From positions 1 to 64,000 of the forward strand of contig NZ_NRQT01000013.1 of NCBI RefSeq assembly GCF_004119455.1: a DNA stretch of 64,000 nucleotides, given 5' to 3'. The notes under the pieces are model-generated. The model worked only from the letters and a program-made list of their open reading frames with translations. It searched no databases and was not told the origin of the DNA. Source of the stretch: Chryseobacterium sp. CH25. Lineage in GTDB: Bacteria > Bacteroidota > Bacteroidia > Flavobacteriales > Weeksellaceae. How positions within the stretch are numbered: the first letter of the stretch is position 1; every line of letters begins with the position of its first letter. The translations under genes and the position numbers were made by a program. Positions 61,793 through 64,000 of this stretch are shown in pieces.

Positions 61793-62602
61793 ATGAAAAA
61801 GTTGCTTCTGGGAATATTTGCTTTTTTTCTTACAATATATGTGATATTATGTGTAAGTATTTATTTCTATCAGGAAAAAATTATCTTTTATCCTGAAAAG
61901 TTGCCAGCAGACTACAAGTTTAGTTTTGTTGAGGATTTTGAAGAAATAGCAATCCAAACACAAGATAAAAAGTATTTGAGTTCAGTTTTATTTAAAGCTC
62001 AAGATTCTAAAGGAGTTATCTTTTACCTTCATGGAAATGGGGGATCTATTAAAGACTGGGGTGAAGTGGCTCAACTGTATAAAAGTATGAATTATGATAC
62101 TTTTATACTTGATTACAGAGGTTATGGAAAGAGCCAAGATGAAATTAATAGTAAAGAACAGCTTTTTTCTGATATTGAGAGTGCTTATAAAGAGCTTTTG
62201 AAAAGATATCCTGAAGACAGAATTATTATTTTAGGATATTCTGTAGGAACAGGATTAGCAGCGAAATTAGCATCTGCACACCATGCAAAAATGTTGATTT
62301 TACAAGCACCTTACTATAGTATGAAAGATGAAATGAACCAGAAATTTTCATTTCTCCCTAAGTTTTTACTGAAATATAATTTTGAAACCAACGAATATTT
62401 AAAAACTGTTACATCACCTGTTATTATTTTTCATGGAGATAAAGATGAGGTTATTCATTATAAAGCTTCTTTGAAGCTGAAAAATAACTTTAAAAAAGGG
62501 GATAGCCTGATTGTATTAAAAAATCAGTATCACAACGGTATAACAGATAATTTAGACTATCAGAATTCAATGAGAATAATTCTCGATTCTGATAAAAAAT
62601 AG
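61793..62602 (+). CDS. Alpha/beta hydrolase embedded in the paa operon
   Basis: 269 residues. A membrane anchor is at residues about 4-25 (LLLGIFAFFLTIYVILCVSIYFY), followed by FYPEKLPADY, oxyanion HGNGGS (80-85), nucleophile elbow GYSVG with S150, Asp in HGDKDEVI (D218) and His in QYHNG (H247). This resembles BEM46/ABHD13-like serine hydrolases. The gap is 6 bp to paaC and 3 bp to paaD, so it belongs to the operon. This position is not part of the standard paa set. Substrate unknown; a thioesterase or detoxifying esterase role is only a guess. Confidence 0.88.
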   Translation: MKKLLLGIFAFFLTIYVILCVSIYFYQEKIIFYPEKLPADYKFSFVEDFEEIAIQTQDKKYLSSVLFKAQDSKGVIFYLHGNGGSIKDWGEVAQLYKSMNYDTFILDYRGYGKSQDEINSKEQLFSDIESAYKELLKRYPEDRIIILGYSVGTGLAAKLASAHHAKMLILQAPYYSMKDEMNQKFSFLPKFLLKYNFETNEYLKTVTSPVIIFHGDKDEVIHYKASLKLKNNFKKGDSLIVLKNQYHNGITDNLDYQNSMRIILDSDKK

Positions 62603-62605
62603 AAT

Positions 62606-63070
62606 ATGAATCAGCTTTTAGATTTATTAAAAACAATTCCCGATCCGGAAATTCCAGTGATTGATATTGTGGAATTAGGAATTGTAAGAGATGCACAAGT
62701 TACGGGTGAAAACTCCTGTGAAGTGACAATTACTCCTACCTATTCTGCTTGTCCAGCAATGTTCACCATTGAGGAAGATATCATCAAAATGATGAAGGAA
62801 AACGGATGGGAAGCCAAAGTAGTCACCAAAATGTTTCCGATATGGACAACAGATTGGCTGACAGATGAAGCGAGAGAAAAACTTCGTGCTTTCGGAATTA
62901 CGCCACCTGAAAAAGGAGCAGATGAACATCACATCGGGAAACCGAAAAAATGTCCACGTTGCGGTTCTGAGCATACCAAACAGATCAGCAGATTCGGGTC
63001 TACCTTATGTAAGGCCTCTTATCAGTGCTTAGACTGTCTGGAGCCTTTTGATTATTTTAAATGTCATTAA
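62606..63070 (+). CDS. paaD: Phenylacetate degradation protein PaaD (PaaJ type)
   Basis: 154 residues. A DUF59/MIP18-like domain (about 1-95) has IPDPEIPVIDIVELGIVRD and TYSACPAMFTIEEDI with the conserved Cys. A C-terminal zinc ribbon has CPRCGSEHT (about 112-120) and SYQCLDCLEPFDYFKCH. It is needed for assembly of the metal or Fe-S centres of the epoxidase complex. It is 3 bp after the hydrolase gene. Confidence 0.95.
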   Translation: MNQLLDLLKTIPDPEIPVIDIVELGIVRDAQVTGENSCEVTITPTYSACPAMFTIEEDIIKMMKENGWEAKVVTKMFPIWTTDWLTDEAREKLRAFGITPPEKGADEHHIGKPKKCPRCGSEHTKQISRFGSTLCKASYQCLDCLEPFDYFKCH

Positions 63071-63228
63071 AATGAATGTATTAATGAATCGATGTATCAG
63101 GCTGGCTATAAAATTTACGGACTATGCAAAACATAACGATGATAGGGCTAGATTGTTAAATTGTTAGACGCTTACATTGATTTATATTGTTAAATTAGTG
63201 CATTGTTAAAAATAAAATATAAAAAACT
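63071..63228. other. Spacer with ATTGTTAAATT repeats
   Basis: No gene. ATTGTTAAATT-like units recur about three times near 63151-63210. Similar AT-rich repeats fill other spacers of this operon. Confidence 0.45.
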
Positions 63229-64000
63229 ATGTATACACAACTGGATATTGAATCGCATTTTGACGGGAAGCTTAAAATTGCCTATCTGAATCAACCTGAA
63301 ACGATGAACGCGCTTACTAAGCCGTCCTTAAAAGATCTGAAAGATTTTATTAAAGAATGCAGTGAGGATGAAAACGTAAGATGCGTTGCTATTTCAGGAA
63401 GAGGAAGAGCTTTTTGTTCCGGTCAAAACCTTGAGGAAGCTTTTGCAGTAGGTAAAGAGCACCACGATCAGGATATCATCAGAAAAATTGTGGTAGACTA
63501 TTATAATCCGTTGGTAATGGAGGTTACCCGTTGTAAAAAGCCGGTTATTGCATTAGTAAACGGTCCTGCTGTAGGAGCTGGTGCTATGCTGGCACTAATC
63601 TGTGATTTTGTATTAGCTAACAACAAGGCGTATTTCGCTCAGGCGTTTTCAAATATCGGATTGATTCCTGATACCGGAGGAACTTATTTCTTACCGAAGC
63701 TTTTAGGTAGACAATTGGCTAACTATTTAGCGTTCACAGGTAAAAAATTATCTGCTGAAGAATCTAAAACTCATGGTCTTGTGGCTGAGGTTTTCACTGA
63801 AGAAGAATTCGGACCAAAATCAATGGAAATTCTTGAAAGAATGGCTAATATGCCAACTGCAGCTATTAAATTAACGAAGAAAGCTTTTGCTAATTCTTAT
63901 ACCAATACTTTAAAAGAACAGTTGGAACTGGAAGGCGACCTGCAACAGGAAGCAGCAGAAACAGAAGACTTCATAGAAGGTGTAAATGCCTTTTTACAGA
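63229..64000 (+). CDS. paaG: Enoyl-CoA hydratase/isomerase, PaaG-like (partial, 3' end off window)
   Basis: 257 codons are visible with no stop before the edge. Crotonase fold: LDIESHFDGKLKIAYLNQPETMNALT, oxyanion SGRGRAFCSGQNLEE (about 60-74), NGPAVGAGAMLALICDFVLA and IGLIPDTGGTYFLPKLLG with the Asp used by PaaG-type isomerases. It probably isomerises the ring 1,2-epoxide of phenylacetyl-CoA to the oxepin. Position after paaD fits paaG; paaB/F-type hydratase roles are alternatives. Confidence 0.88.
   Translation, partial: MYTQLDIESHFDGKLKIAYLNQPETMNALTKPSLKDLKDFIKECSEDENVRCVAISGRGRAFCSGQNLEEAFAVGKEHHDQDIIRKIVVDYYNPLVMEVTRCKKPVIALVNGPAVGAGAMLALICDFVLANNKAYFAQAFSNIGLIPDTGGTYFLPKLLGRQLANYLAFTGKKLSAEESKTHGLVAEVFTEEEFGPKSMEILERMANMPTAAIKLTKKAFANSYTNTLKEQLELEGDLQQEAAETEDFIEGVNAFLQ

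Overview
The window is about 64 kb of AT-rich (roughly 35% GC by eye) chromosome from a Bacteroidota bacterium, most likely a Chryseobacterium or close relative in the Weeksellaceae. Reasons: a type IX secretion (T9SS) sorting domain, a GLPGLI-family protein, DUF4292/DUF4254/DUF2851 proteins, GH92 and GH3 enzymes, OMP beta-barrel family proteins, bacillithiol synthesis by BshA, short Cys-rich 'bacteriocin-like' precursors of a Chryseobacterium type, and promoters that fit the Bacteroidetes TTTG / TAnnTTTG pattern. I see no rRNA, tRNA, CRISPR array, prophage or transposase gene. It reads as ordinary core chromosome with small accessory patches.

Layout. 0-9.5 kb: small secreted proteins and peptides, a 4-alpha-glucanotransferase with a single-base frameshift, ferritin, and a Cys-rich peptide followed by a GLPGLI gene. 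9.5-15.4 kb: a RecB/AddA-like helicase-nuclease, two paralogous periplasmic or surface proteins and a SIMPL protein. 15.4-20.4 kb (minus): GH3 enzyme, bshA, DUF2851, PspC, GNAT. 21.2-28.4 kb (minus): envelope cluster of flippase, sugar nucleotidyltransferase, DUF4292 lipoprotein, EnvC-like amidase activator, TatA, DUF4254, lipoprotein and ribA. 28.5-32.4 kb: pyrC and a GH92 mannosidase. 32.5-45.7 kb: two two-component systems, each divergent from a probable target (DUF1573 protein; outer-membrane barrel), plus two M1 peptidases, an SDR and a secreted EEP phosphatase. 45.7-53 kb: a PAP2/beta-barrel fusion, tandem M43 metalloprotease lipoproteins, a NarL-type two-component operon and another Cys-rich peptide. 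53-55.8 kb: clpB. 56-64 kb: the phenylacetate degradation cluster (TetR regulator, paaK, paaE, paaA, paaB, paaC, alpha/beta hydrolase, paaD and a partial paaG-like gene), which runs off the right edge.

Main points from the hunt. Three genes (malQ, a membrane protein in the NarL operon, and one Cys-rich peptide) are each broken by exactly one missing base in a homopolymer run. That points to systematic homopolymer undercalling or to slippage-type switching. Two of the three Cys-rich peptide genes, 44 kb apart, share a nearly identical upstream element. The divergent regions next to both OmpR-type systems carry TTAAC repeats, most of them spaced 11 bp apart. The paaK promoter carries a 14-bp palindrome suited to the neighbouring TetR regulator. 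The M43 gene pair is duplicated together with its 5' region and terminator. A perfect 10-bp inverted repeat lies in the clpB leader.
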